Of a stretch of 64,000 nt of DNA, positions 1 to 8,739 are shown in pieces. The stretch lies in the NCBI GenBank assembly GCA_016182605.1, contig JACPGE010000044.1, forward strand, positions 124,001 to 188,000, in the 5' to 3' direction. Position 1 is the stretch's first letter; every line of letters starts with the position of its first letter. A program made the position numbers and the translations under genes. A model generated the notes under the pieces. That model ran no database searches. It was not told the origin of the DNA and saw nothing but the letters and a program-made list of their open reading frames with translations. The DNA comes from Candidatus Hydrogenedentota bacterium. GTDB taxonomy: Bacteria > Hydrogenedentota > Hydrogenedentia > Hydrogenedentales > JAEUWI01.

Positions 1-102
1 GATGGACTTCCATTCCCCGGTGCCTTCCTCGGCCACCGCGGCGAAGGCCGCGCCATAGATGATGAGTCCGAAGACGAGTCCGATGCGTGCGTGCAATTGC
101 AT
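1..102 (-). CDS. N-terminal fragment of a secreted protein, cut by the window edge
   Basis: The first 34 codons of a minus-strand gene lie here; the rest is outside the window. The start ATG is at 102-100, preceded by a GGAAGG-type ribosome binding site. The peptide begins MQLHARIGLVFGLIIYGAAF and has a short basic start, a hydrophobic core and an AxA-like site near residues 19-23, so it reads as a signal peptide. The mature part is too short to assign a function. Confidence 0.6.
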   Translation of the reverse strand, partial: MQLHARIGLVFGLIIYGAAFAAVAEEGTGEWKSI

Positions 103-261
103 GTCCCATTCCTTCCAGGGCGGCCGCCCTGAGCCCGTGTGCCTTGCACAAGAGTATCTCCGCACGGGTACGCGCCGGTCAAGCCCGCAGTTGACGGCCT
201 GCGTCACGCCGCGTTAGGCTCTACCCATGGTGACGCACGGCCGCCGCTACAGGAGAACTTC

Positions 262-1134
262 ATGCTTGCCACCTTATTGCATTGCGTTGTGATCGCCGGT
301 TGCCTGGCACAAACCGATGGGCCCATGCTGACCATTGGCGCAGTGGCCGATTGCCAGTATTGCGATTACCCCGACGGCGGTGTGCGCCAGTACCGGCGAT
401 CCGTGGAGAAGCTCCGGGAGTGCGTCACGCATTACAACACCCTGCCCCTGGATTACGTGGTGCACCTCGGCGATTTCATCGACCGGGACTGGGAGAGCTT
501 CGACGTGGTGTTGCCCATCACACAGGCGTTGAAACATCCACTCTACCACGTGCTGGGCAACCACGATTTCTCCGTGCCCGACGGCAAGAAGGCGCTGGTG
601 CATGAGAAGCTGGGCATGCCTTCGCGCTACCACGATTTCGCTGTGGGCAAGTGGCGCTTTGTCATAACGGACGGCAACGACGTCAGTTTGCACGGCTGGC
701 CGAAGGACAGCGCGCCCTACCTGGAGGCGAAACAACTACACGAATCACTCTACAAGGCGCAGCCGGTGTGGAATGGCGCCATTGGCGCGGGACAGTTGCA
801 GTGGATCGAATCTGTATTGAAAAAGGCGCAGGCGGCGGGCGAGTCGGCGGTGCTCTACTGCCACTTTCCGCTTTACCCCGCCGATCCGCACTGCCTTTGG
901 AACGCGGAGGCCGTCATTGCGCTGCTGGAGCAGTACCCCGTGGTCAAGGCCTGGATCAACGGCCACAATCACAACGGGGACTACGGCGAGAAGAAGGGCA
1001 TCCACTACCTGACGTTGAAGGGCATGGTGGACACCGCGGAGACTTCGTATGCGGTGCTGCGCGTCTATCCCGATCGCATCGATGTGGATGGCATCGGCCG
1101 GGAACCGGACCGCACGCTGATCATTCGCCGCTGA
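262..1134 (+). CDS. secreted ADPRM-like calcineurin-type metallophosphoesterase
   Basis: This 290-aa protein carries the metallophosphoesterase metal ligands in order: an ADCQYCDY block near residue 32, GDFIDRD, GNHDF, a CHFPLYP block and GHNHNGDYG. The first block, the spacing and the C-terminal GREPDRT resemble Mn-dependent ADP-ribose/CDP-alcohol diphosphatase (ADPRM) more than generic phosphatases, so hydrolysis of a nucleoside-diphosphate linkage is likely. I chose the start at 262 because AGGAGA lies at 251-256 and the protein then begins with a signal peptide (MLATLLHCVVIAGCLA). An upstream in-frame start at 139 would add 41 residues of low-complexity sequence without a ribosome binding site. 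Eukaryotic ADPRM is cytosolic, so export is unusual. It converges on lpd across a shared hairpin. Exact substrate is inferred. Confidence 0.85.
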   Translation: MLATLLHCVVIAGCLAQTDGPMLTIGAVADCQYCDYPDGGVRQYRRSVEKLRECVTHYNTLPLDYVVHLGDFIDRDWESFDVVLPITQALKHPLYHVLGNHDFSVPDGKKALVHEKLGMPSRYHDFAVGKWRFVITDGNDVSLHGWPKDSAPYLEAKQLHESLYKAQPVWNGAIGAGQLQWIESVLKKAQAAGESAVLYCHFPLYPADPHCLWNAEAVIALLEQYPVVKAWINGHNHNGDYGEKKGIHYLTLKGMVDTAETSYAVLRVYPDRIDVDGIGREPDRTLIIRR

Positions 1135-1142
1135 AACACGAA

Positions 1143-1163
1143 GGGAGGGAACGTGTCCCTCCC
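1143..1163. terminator. hairpin between convergent genes
   Basis: GGGAGGGA (1143-1150) and TCCCTCCC (1156-1163) form a perfect 8-bp stem with a 5-nt loop between the convergent phosphoesterase and lpd genes. There is no strong T tract, so termination is inferred from position and symmetry. Confidence 0.55.
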
Positions 1164-1189
1164 TCATGAATTGATTCGTTGTGGTCCGT

Positions 1190-2617
1190 TCAGCTTTTCT
1201 TCTTCAGCGGGCGGTAGATGTGGGTGCTGGTGCCGAAGAGCGCCGCGGCGGATTCCATCACGGTTTCGCTGAGGGTCGGGTGCGGGTGAATGGTCAGATC
1301 GAGATCGCTGGCAAGCGCCCCCATTTCGATGGCAAGCGTCCCTTCCGCGATGAGTTCGCCTGCGCCGGTACCGCAGATGCCCATGCCGAGAATCTGGTGG
1401 GTCTCCGGATCGGTCAGAATCTTGGTGAGGCCTTCCATGCGATCCATTGTCGTTGCGCGGCCCGACGCCGACCAGGGGTATCGGGTGATCTGCACGTTGC
1501 GGCCCTGGGCCGTGGCTTCATTTTCGGTGAGACCGCACCAGGCAATTTCGGGATCCGTGAACACCACAGCGGGGATCGCCAGGGGTTCGAAGGCCACGTT
1601 CTCTCCCGCGATGACCTGCGCGGCGACGCGCCCTTCGTGGCTCGCCTTGTGCGCCAGCATGGGATTGCCCACCAAGTCGCCAATCGCGAAGATGTTGGGT
1701 TCAGCCGTGCGCAGTTGGTCGTCCACTTCAATGAAGCCGCGATCGTTCACGACGACTTTGGTCGACTTCAGGCCCAGGCCGCTGCTGTTGGGCTTGCGGC
1801 CAATGGACACGAGCACCTTGTCGAAAACACGAGTGGCTTTTTTCACGTCCGGGCCTTCGAGCACAACCTTGATGCCGCCTTTTTGCTCGGCCATGGAGAC
1901 CACCTTGGTATTCAGGAGGATTTCGTGGAACTTGCCTTCCAGCCGGTGGTGCAGCGGCTTCACAAGATCGCGATCGGCGCCGGGCAGCAGGCCATCGGTC
2001 ATTTCCACGACGGTCACCTGCGAACCCAGCGCGGCGTATACCGTGCCCAATTCCAGGCCGATGTAGCCGCCGCCAATCAGGAGCAGGGTTTCCGGCACGT
2101 CTTCCAGTTTGAGCGCGCCGGTGGAATTCATGATGCGCGGCGAATCGATGAGCGGACCGAATCGCGCCGGCCGGGATCCGGCGGCGAGCACAGTGTATTC
2201 TGCGCGGAGAATCGATTCTTTGCCATCGTGGCCGAAAACCGCGAGGGTCTTCGGATCCACCAGGTGGGCCCGCCCCTGAATGTAATTGATCTTCCGCGCC
2301 CGTGAGAGCTGCCCGAGGCCGCTGGTCATTTGCTTGACCACGTTCTCCGCGCTCTCGCGCACCTTTGCGATATCTATAACGGGCTCACCAAAGGTCACGC
2401 CATGCGCCTGCGCGTCGCGGGCTTCATTGATGATCTTGGCCACGTGCAGCAGGGCCTTCGAGGGGATGCAGCCCCGGTAGAGGCACACGCCCCCTGGATT
2501 CGCCTCCACATCGATGAGGGAGACTTCCAATCCGAGATCGGCCGCCATAAAGGCCGCTGCGTATCCGCCGGGGCCCGCGCCCAGCACGGCCACCTGTGTA
2601 GTTGCTTTCGTACTCAT
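1190..2617 (-). CDS. lpdA: dihydrolipoyl dehydrogenase (E3 of pyruvate dehydrogenase)
   Basis: E3 reoxidises the dihydrolipoyl arm of E2 with FAD and passes electrons to NAD+. The 475-aa protein has an N-terminal FAD-binding GAGPGGYAAA motif, the redox disulfide block GGVCLYRGCIPSK near residues 42-54, a second GGGYIGLE NAD-binding motif, an AIGDL FAD motif and the C-terminal HPHPTLSE segment with the catalytic His. The length is typical for the family. The start has a GAGGAACG ribosome site. It is the last gene of an aceE-aceF-lpd operon on the minus strand, 54 nt after aceF, and could also serve other 2-oxoacid dehydrogenases. Confidence 0.97.
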   Translation of the reverse strand: MSTKATTQVAVLGAGPGGYAAAFMAADLGLEVSLIDVEANPGGVCLYRGCIPSKALLHVAKIINEARDAQAHGVTFGEPVIDIAKVRESAENVVKQMTSGLGQLSRARKINYIQGRAHLVDPKTLAVFGHDGKESILRAEYTVLAAGSRPARFGPLIDSPRIMNSTGALKLEDVPETLLLIGGGYIGLELGTVYAALGSQVTVVEMTDGLLPGADRDLVKPLHHRLEGKFHEILLNTKVVSMAEQKGGIKVVLEGPDVKKATRVFDKVLVSIGRKPNSSGLGLKSTKVVVNDRGFIEVDDQLRTAEPNIFAIGDLVGNPMLAHKASHEGRVAAQVIAGENVAFEPLAIPAVVFTDPEIAWCGLTENEATAQGRNVQITRYPWSASGRATTMDRMEGLTKILTDPETHQILGMGICGTGAGELIAEGTLAIEMGALASDLDLTIHPHPTLSETVMESAAALFGTSTHIYRPLKKKS

Positions 2618-2671
2618 GAACGTTCCTCAAGGTCTTTCTTCGCCAGTGCATTTCGGCGTAATGAAGCAGGA

Positions 2672-4024
2672 TCACCCTTCCAGGAAGAGCACCCACGGAT
2701 TTTCGAGCGCTTCGACCACCCACCGCAGAAAGCGGGCCGCGTCGGCCCCGTCGATCAGGCGGTGATCATAGGAGAGACTGAGTGGCATCATCGTACGCGC
2801 GGCAAACTGGCCGTTGATGTAGACCGGCTCCACGGATGCGCGCGACACGCCGAGTATGGCCACTTCCGGGGCGTTGATGATGGGTGTGAAGCCCACGCCG
2901 CCGATACCGCCCAGGTTGCTGATGGTGAAGGTGCTTCCCTGCATCTCTTCAAGGGACAGCTTCCGGTCGCGGGCCTTCTTCGCGATGGCCGGCAGCTCCA
3001 TCGCAATCTGCGTCACGGACTTCTTGTCCACGTCGCGGATGGAGGGCACGAGGAGTCCTATCGGGGTTTCCACCGCAACGCCGATATGGTAGTACTGCTT
3101 GAGCGCCACTTCCTGGTTGTCCAGGTCGATGCTGGCATTGAACTTCGGGAATCGCTTCAGGCCCTCGGCGACGATCTTCATGATGAAGCAGGTCACCGTG
3201 AGGCTGCCGCCCTGCGCCTTGATGGCGGCGCCGCGCTTCTGGCGCAAGGCTTCCAGTTCGGTAATGTCTGCCTTCTCGAAGTGCGTCACGTGCGGTATGG
3301 TCGTCCAGCAGCGGGTCATGTGCTCCGTTGTTTTCTTGCGCACGGCGTTCATGGGCTCAATGGCCACGGCGCCCCAGCGATCCAATTCCTGACGGGCATC
3401 CGCCGGGAGGACCGGCGCCGCAGAGACCGGTGTGGCAATCGCGCCGGATACAGACGCGGCGGCAGGTGTGGAAACAGGCGCCTTCCCCGACGATGCCGCA
3501 AAAGCGAGCACGTCTTGTTCGCTCACGCGGCCGCTGCTGTCGGCCGTCGGCACCTCGTGCAGCTTCACCCCGAGACTGCGGGCAAGCTTGCGCACAGAGG
3601 GCGAGGCGAGCACATTGGCGCCCGCGGGGCGCGCGCCTTCGGCAATGGGGGGCGCGGGGGCTGCCGAAACAGGCGCTGCCACATGCACCGTTGCAGGCGC
3701 GGGTGCTGGGACCGGTGCCGCGACCTTCGCGGGCGCGGGTTCCGGGGCGGCCTGTACGGGTGCAGCCTTTGCAGGGGCCGCGGCGCCTTCGCCGTCCAGC
3801 ACGAAGATGATATCCCCCGCTTTCACGGACTGACCGGTTTTTACCTTGATATCCTTGATGGTGCCGCCGACATTGATGGGAATCTCCGCCACGGCCTTGT
3901 CGGTTTCGATCTCGATCACCGGCTGGCCCGGAGAGACCGCATCGCCCGCCTTCACAAGAATGTTGGCCACCGTGCCGGAGGCTACGCCTTCGCCCAGCTC
4001 GGGCAGCTTGAATTCAGTCGCCAT
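2672..4024 (-). CDS. aceF: dihydrolipoamide acetyltransferase (E2 of pyruvate dehydrogenase)
   Basis: E2 carries acetyl groups from E1 to CoA and forms the core of the pyruvate dehydrogenase complex. The 450-aa protein has one lipoyl domain (residues 1-75, lipoylated Lys43 in ETDKAVAE), an Ala/Pro-rich linker of about 60 residues, a peripheral-subunit-binding domain around 139-175, and a C-terminal catalytic domain ending with DHRLIDGADAARF, which holds the HxxxDG active-site motif. It has a single lipoyl domain, whereas the E. coli enzyme has three. An AGGAG site precedes the ATG. It lies 51 nt after aceE in the same operon. Confidence 0.97.
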   Translation of the reverse strand: MATEFKLPELGEGVASGTVANILVKAGDAVSPGQPVIEIETDKAVAEIPINVGGTIKDIKVKTGQSVKAGDIIFVLDGEGAAAPAKAAPVQAAPEPAPAKVAAPVPAPAPATVHVAAPVSAAPAPPIAEGARPAGANVLASPSVRKLARSLGVKLHEVPTADSSGRVSEQDVLAFAASSGKAPVSTPAAASVSGAIATPVSAAPVLPADARQELDRWGAVAIEPMNAVRKKTTEHMTRCWTTIPHVTHFEKADITELEALRQKRGAAIKAQGGSLTVTCFIMKIVAEGLKRFPKFNASIDLDNQEVALKQYYHIGVAVETPIGLLVPSIRDVDKKSVTQIAMELPAIAKKARDRKLSLEEMQGSTFTISNLGGIGGVGFTPIINAPEVAILGVSRASVEPVYINGQFAARTMMPLSLSYDHRLIDGADAARFLRWVVEALENPWVLFLEG

Positions 4025-4075
4025 GAATGCTCCTGCCTTTCAGAAATGGTTTGCTGCAACGCACGCGGCGGGCCG

Positions 4076-6748
4076 CTATGCGGTCATGGGATTCAGTTTG
4101 TTTGACGCTATGCCCAGATCTTTCATCGCCTTCTTCACCGTCTCCGCCTTGATCTTGCCATCCCGCATGAGACTGTAGAGCGTTGCCAGCACCACGAAGC
4201 GGTGATCCACCTCAAAGTGATCTCGCAGCACTTCGCGCGATTCACTGCGGCCAAAGCCATCGGTGCCCAGGCTGGTGATGCCCTGCGGCACCCACGGCGC
4301 GATGCCGTCCGGCTGGATCTTCATGTAGTCCGATGCCGCCACGATCACGCCCTTTTCCTTCGCGAGACACTTGGTCACGTAGGGCACCTTCGCCTTGGAG
4401 CCGGGGTGCAGCATGTTCCAGCGCTCGACGTTCATCGCGTCGCGGCGAAGCTCGTTGTAGCTGGTCACGCTCCATACGTCGGCGGCCACGCCGTATTTTT
4501 CTTCGAGGATCGTCTGGGCGCGCAGCACCTGGTTCATGATGGCGCCGCTCCCGAGCAATTGCGCGTGGTGCTTGGCCTTCTTCAGCGCAGAAGTCTTGAA
4601 CTTGTACATCCCCTGGATGATGCCTTCCTTCACGCCCTTGCCTTTCGGCATCGGCGGCATGGGATAGGCCTCGTTGCCGACGGTGATGTAGTAAAAGCCG
4701 TCTTCCTGGCGCTCGTACATGCGGTGGATGCCCTCGCGAATGATAATCGCCAGTTCGTAGGCAAACGCGGGATCGTAAGTCAATAGATTGGGCACCGTGC
4801 TGCCGAGCACGTGGCTGTGTCCGTCCTGGTGCTGCAATCCCTCGCCGTTGAGTGTGGTGCGGCCGGCAGTCGCGCCGAAAAGGAAGCCCTTGCAGCGCAT
4901 GTCGCCCGCGAGCCAGACGAGATCCCCGATGCGTTGCATGCCGAACATCGAATAGAAGATGTACATGGGGATGGTGTTGATGCCGTGGGTGGCGTAGGCC
5001 GTGCCCGCCGCGAGGAACGACGACATGGAGCCCGCTTCCGTGATCCCCTCTTCCAGCATCTGCCCGTCCACCGCTTCGCGGTAATAGAGCAGATTGTCCG
5101 AATCCACGGGATCGTAGAGCTGGCCCTTGGAGGAGTAAATGCCAATCTGGCGGAAAAGCCCGTCCATACCGAAGGTGCGCGCTTCGTCCGGCACGATGGG
5201 CACGATCAGGCCGGCAATGGACTTGTCGCGCAGGAGTTTGGCCAATACGCGCACAAACACCATCGTGGTGGATACGCCGCGCTCATTGCCTTCGAAGAAC
5301 TCGTGAATCATCTCTTCCGGCGGCGTCTTGATCGGGGCCACATTGTGATGGCGCATGGGCAGATAGCCGCCCAGCGCTTTGCGCCGTTCCTGCAGATAGG
5401 TCATGTTCGGCGCGTCGTCCGCGGGCCGGTAGAAGGGGGCCAGCGCAATCTGTTCGTCGTCGATCGGAATACCGAAGCGGCTACGGAACTCGCGCAGCTC
5501 ATCCTCGTTCAGCTTCTTCTGCTGGTGCGTGATGTTCTTGCCTTCGCCGCTCTCGCCCAGCCCGTAGCCCTTCACCGTCTTCGCGATGACCACGGTGGGC
5601 GCGCCCTTGTGGTTCACGGCCGCATGAAATGCCGCGTAAACCTTTTCCGGATCGTGGCCGCCCCGCTTGATCTTGCGCAACTGCTCATCCGTCATGGTTT
5701 CCATGAACTTGGCCAGGCGCGGGTCCTTCTTGATGAACCAGTTGCGGATGTAGTCCGCGGAGGCCACGGAAAACTTCTGATAGTCCCCGTCCACGGCTTC
5801 GGAAAGCGCACGCAACAGCGCGCCGTCCGTGTCCATTTCGAAGATGGGGTCCCATTCGCCGCCCCAGATAACCTTGATGACGTTCCAGCCTGCGCCACGG
5901 AAAATCCGCTCCAGTTCCTGGATGATTTTGCCGTTGCCGCGCACAGGCCCGTCGAGCCGCTGGAGATTGCAGTTGATGACGAAGATCAGGTTGTCCAGAT
6001 TCTCGCGCACCGCCAGGCCGATGGCACCCAGGGTTTCCGGCTCGTCGCACTCGCCATCGCCCAGGAAAGCCCACACCTTGCCGCCGTTGGCCGGCTTCAG
6101 GCCGCGGTGCTCCAGATAGCGGTTGAAGCGCGCCTGATAGATGGACATGATGGGGCCAAGGCCCATCGACACCGTCGGGAATTGCCAGAAGTTGGGCATC
6201 AGCCAGGGATGGGGATAGGAGGACAGGCCGCCCCCTTTCGCCAGTTCGCGGCGGAAGTTCTTGAGTTGCGCATCGCTGAGCCGCCCTTCCAGGTAGGCGC
6301 GCGAGTATATCCCCGGCGACGCATGCCCCTGGATATAAAGTTGATCGCCGCCATAGGATTCGGTGCGCGCCTGAAAGAAATGGTTGAAGCCCACTTCATA
6401 GAGGTTTGCCGAGGAAGCAAACGTAGAGATGTGACCGCCCACGCCGTCGGACTCGCGGTTCGCACGCACCACCATCGCCATGGCATTCCAGCGAATGATG
6501 GACTTGTTGATGCGCTCCAGTTCGCGGTCGCCCGGGTAGGTGGGCTGTTCTTCCAAAGGTATGGTGTTCACGTAGGCCGTGTTGGCGGTGAACCCTTCCC
6601 GAAGCCCTGCCTGATAGGCGTGACTGGACAACGATTGGAGCAGCGCAATGCCCGCTTCCTGGCCGTTGGCGTCCACAAACGCATCGAATGCCGCCAGCCA
6701 CTCGTTACGGATTACGTCTTCTTGTTCTTTGGTTATTTCCACACTCAC
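4076..6748 (-). CDS. aceE: pyruvate dehydrogenase E1 component, homodimeric type
   Basis: E1 decarboxylates pyruvate with thiamine diphosphate and reductively acetylates the E2 lipoyl group. The protein of about 890 aa aligns with AceE throughout. It has the substrate-region block GGHISTFASSANLYEVGFNHFF, split here as GGHISTFASS and LYEVGFNHFF, the ThDP site GDGECDEPE followed by NLIFVINCNLQRLDGPVRG, and a transketolase-like C-terminal half with ATAGRTTLNGEGLQHQDGHS. I place the start at GTG 6748, after an AGGAAGGA ribosome site; a GTG at 6784 would add 12 residues without homology. It is the first gene of the operon. Its leader contains a promoter and a dyad. Confidence 0.96.
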   Translation of the reverse strand: MSVEITKEQEDVIRNEWLAAFDAFVDANGQEAGIALLQSLSSHAYQAGLREGFTANTAYVNTIPLEEQPTYPGDRELERINKSIIRWNAMAMVVRANRESDGVGGHISTFASSANLYEVGFNHFFQARTESYGGDQLYIQGHASPGIYSRAYLEGRLSDAQLKNFRRELAKGGGLSSYPHPWLMPNFWQFPTVSMGLGPIMSIYQARFNRYLEHRGLKPANGGKVWAFLGDGECDEPETLGAIGLAVRENLDNLIFVINCNLQRLDGPVRGNGKIIQELERIFRGAGWNVIKVIWGGEWDPIFEMDTDGALLRALSEAVDGDYQKFSVASADYIRNWFIKKDPRLAKFMETMTDEQLRKIKRGGHDPEKVYAAFHAAVNHKGAPTVVIAKTVKGYGLGESGEGKNITHQQKKLNEDELREFRSRFGIPIDDEQIALAPFYRPADDAPNMTYLQERRKALGGYLPMRHHNVAPIKTPPEEMIHEFFEGNERGVSTTMVFVRVLAKLLRDKSIAGLIVPIVPDEARTFGMDGLFRQIGIYSSKGQLYDPVDSDNLLYYREAVDGQMLEEGITEAGSMSSFLAAGTAYATHGINTIPMYIFYSMFGMQRIGDLVWLAGDMRCKGFLFGATAGRTTLNGEGLQHQDGHSHVLGSTVPNLLTYDPAFAYELAIIIREGIHRMYERQEDGFYYITVGNEAYPMPPMPKGKGVKEGIIQGMYKFKTSALKKAKHHAQLLGSGAIMNQVLRAQTILEEKYGVAADVWSVTSYNELRRDAMNVERWNMLHPGSKAKVPYVTKCLAKEKGVIVAASDYMKIQPDGIAPWVPQGITSLGTDGFGRSESREVLRDHFEVDHRFVVLATLYSLMRDGKIKAETVKKAMKDLGIASNKLNPMTA

Positions 6749-6851
6749 GGAGCTTGGACATCCTTCCTGGGGGCACGGCCGCACGTTCTGATTCGCCTTG
6801 GCCTTCTTGGGTAATACACGGCGCTACCTGAGAGTGTCTCCCCGGCCTGGC

Positions 6852-6871
6852 CGCGTCTGATGGCAGACGCG
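6852..6871 (-). promoter_or_regulatory. dyad in the aceE leader, possible operator or attenuator hairpin
   Basis: CGCGTCTG and CAGACGCG form a perfect 8-bp inverted repeat around ATGG. It lies between the predicted start of transcription near 6957 and the aceE start at 6748, so it would be in the leader RNA. It could be an operator for a local regulator or a leader hairpin; the sequence does not decide between them. Confidence 0.45.
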
Positions 6872-6964
6872 CCGGTCAGTTCGCCGACAGGGGGTACGGA
6901 TCGCTACGCTGCGTTGGGGAACCCATAGAGACACACTTCGCACGAAGACATGGTGCGCCAGGAT

Positions 6965-6994
6965 ATTTTATGCAAGCGGGGGCCGTAACATCAA
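6965..6994 (-). promoter_or_regulatory. sigma-70-type promoter of the aceE-aceF-lpd operon
   Basis: Read on the minus strand, TTGATG (6994-6989) and TAAAAT (6970-6965) are separated by 18 nt, a good match to -35/-10 spacing. It faces aceE and lies in AT-richer DNA. It leaves a leader of about 210 nt. Nothing else was recognised in the 6749-7048 gap. Confidence 0.55.
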
Positions 6995-7048
6995 GTAACG
7001 GCAGGGATTTATATACTTATCGGTAAGTAACAAGCGGCAAAATGGGCC

Positions 7049-7627
7049 TTATGGGCTCGCTTGCGGCGCTGTAAGGACCCCTATCGCAACCTCAATCACT
7101 TCGTAGATTTCCCCCCGCACCCCGAGATTCGGTATCGACAGGGCAAACCCGGACGCACCTTTGAGTTCCGGAATCACTGCGGAAAACGCAGACGTGTCCC
7201 CCACGGTCTCTCCGGTGAGCGGGTTGGCCACGGCCTCCAACAGGATTGCCACGGGAGCCCCGCCCTCTGGCTTCACTTGGGCGGGGAGTCCTGGATTCGT
7301 CAATCGCACGGGGTTCTCGGCATGGCCATCAAGGACGTAGAGGTCGACCTTGCCTTCAGCCGGCGAAAGCACGGCTTCCAGATTGGCCTCATGCTCGCCG
7401 AGTGCGATGAGGGTGCCGCCATGGGGGGCTGCATGCGTGTGCTCGTGTGCTTCCGCTGAATCCTCCGCCTGTAAAGGCGCTGCTGCTTGTCCGGGGGCCT
7501 CGACCGGTTCCGGGGCCGCGAGATCGGCAGGCGGCGGCGCTTGAGCAGGTTCTGCTGCCGGGCGGCACGCAGACATCAGCGTCATCAGGGCGATGAGCAG
7601 GGCGGAAACGGCAGGCAAATAGTTCAT
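7049..7627 (-). CDS. His-rich periplasmic lipoprotein of unknown function
   Basis: The protein is 192 aa and starts MNYLPAVSALLIALMTLMSAC, a lipoprotein signal with the lipobox Cys at about residue 21. A Pro/Ala-rich linker follows, then a HEHTHAAPHGG cluster and a domain containing VDLYVLDGHAENPVRL. The His cluster suggests metal binding. I recall similar PHGG-type small lipoproteins in PVC-like bacteria near metal efflux genes, but no such genes are adjacent here. GGAGAC precedes the ATG at 7627; longer in-frame extensions lack a signal sequence. Function not assigned. Confidence 0.7.
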   Translation of the reverse strand: MNYLPAVSALLIALMTLMSACRPAAEPAQAPPPADLAAPEPVEAPGQAAAPLQAEDSAEAHEHTHAAPHGGTLIALGEHEANLEAVLSPAEGKVDLYVLDGHAENPVRLTNPGLPAQVKPEGGAPVAILLEAVANPLTGETVGDTSAFSAVIPELKGASGFALSIPNLGVRGEIYEVIEVAIGVLTAPQASP

Positions 7628-7794
7628 GGCAAGTCTCCAGCGCAGCAAGGAACTCCGGCGCGTTGGCCCATGGTAGCACGACACTGTGAAGATGACCAAT
7701 GCCGCAGATGTACTGACAATTCCAACTTGGGTATACTCTCGGGGCCGAAGATAGAACTCACAAAATAAACCGGGATCCAGGGAGTACGCACCCG

Positions 7795-8739
7795 ATGAAG
7801 TGGAGTGTGGTAATGGTATTCATGTGTTGTGCCGGGCTGGCGGGATGCGTGACAAACTACAAGCCGGGCGCTCCCGATGGCGCGGTGGATGTGATTGGAC
7901 ATCGCGGGGCAAGCGCCTACGCCCCTGAGAACACCCTCGCTGCTTTTGAACTTGCGAAGCGCCAGGGCGCCGACTGGTTCGAACTGGATTGCGCGCTCAC
8001 CCAGGACGAAGAGATCATCGTGATCCATGACGACGACCTGGAGCGCACCACGCAAGGCACGGGACTGATCGAAGACCATACGCTCGCCGAACTCAAAAAA
8101 CTGGACGCCGGCGCATGGTTCGATCCGGCCTTCGCCGGTGAGCCCCTGCCCACCTTGCGCGAGTCGCTGGCGATGGCGAAGGGCCGCATCGGGGTCTATG
8201 TGGAAGTGAAGAGCGCGGATGATGATGGGGAATTGATCCGGGCCCTGATAGCGGCGGGCGCATCGCACACGGCGATGACCCCGGAACTGGCCCGTGCGAT
8301 GATGCAATTGATCGAAGACAGCGGCACCCGCAATCTCACGCTGACCCGGAAAGTGCTTGCCGAGATTCGTGAGAAGAAGATGGCGCGGCAGGTGGTGATT
8401 CAGTCCTTTTCACCGGTGGTCTGTTTCGTGGCCTTGCAAGAGGGCGCGGAATTCCGCGTTGAATTCCTGGGCGCCAAGAGCGAAGAGGATCCGGGCCGGT
8501 GGCAGACCTTTCTCGATTTCGGCAATCTCATCGGCGTGCATGGCTTCAACGTGCACCACGAATCGCTCGACGCGGAACAACTGAATGCATTTCACCGTGC
8601 GGGGAAGACCTGCGCCGTTTGGACGGTGGACGACCAGGAGATTATGGTGCGCATGGTGGAATGGGGCGTGGATGGGCTGATCACAAACCGGCCGGACGAC
8701 TGCCTGGCGCGCTTGCGCGAATTGCAGAAGCACCCTTAA
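7795..8739 (+). CDS. glycerophosphodiester phosphodiesterase, lipoprotein form
   Basis: It hydrolyses glycerophosphodiesters to glycerol-3-phosphate and an alcohol. The 314-aa protein starts with a lipoprotein signal (lipobox AGLAGC, Cys near residue 18), so it is probably periplasmic and membrane-anchored. The GDPD fold is clear: GHRGASAYAPENTLAAF, then FELDCALTQDEEIIVIHDD with the metal-binding Glu/Asp and second catalytic His, and a C-terminal VWTVDD segment followed by GVDGLITNRPD. A CCAGGGAG ribosome site precedes the ATG. Its stop overlaps the stop of the convergent PilZ gene by 4 nt. Confidence 0.9.
   Translation: MKWSVVMVFMCCAGLAGCVTNYKPGAPDGAVDVIGHRGASAYAPENTLAAFELAKRQGADWFELDCALTQDEEIIVIHDDDLERTTQGTGLIEDHTLAELKKLDAGAWFDPAFAGEPLPTLRESLAMAKGRIGVYVEVKSADDDGELIRALIAAGASHTAMTPELARAMMQLIEDSGTRNLTLTRKVLAEIREKKMARQVVIQSFSPVVCFVALQEGAEFRVEFLGAKSEEDPGRWQTFLDFGNLIGVHGFNVHHESLDAEQLNAFHRAGKTCAVWTVDDQEIMVRMVEWGVDGLITNRPDDCLARLRELQKHP

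Noticed and set aside
139-261. Upstream start of the metallophosphoesterase gene
   Set aside because: No ribosome site, and the N-terminal extension would hide the signal peptide that starts at 262.
4811-6814. A 667-codon open frame on the plus strand opposite aceE
   Set aside because: It is the shadow of aceE in GC-rich codon usage. The minus-strand protein matches a known enzyme throughout.
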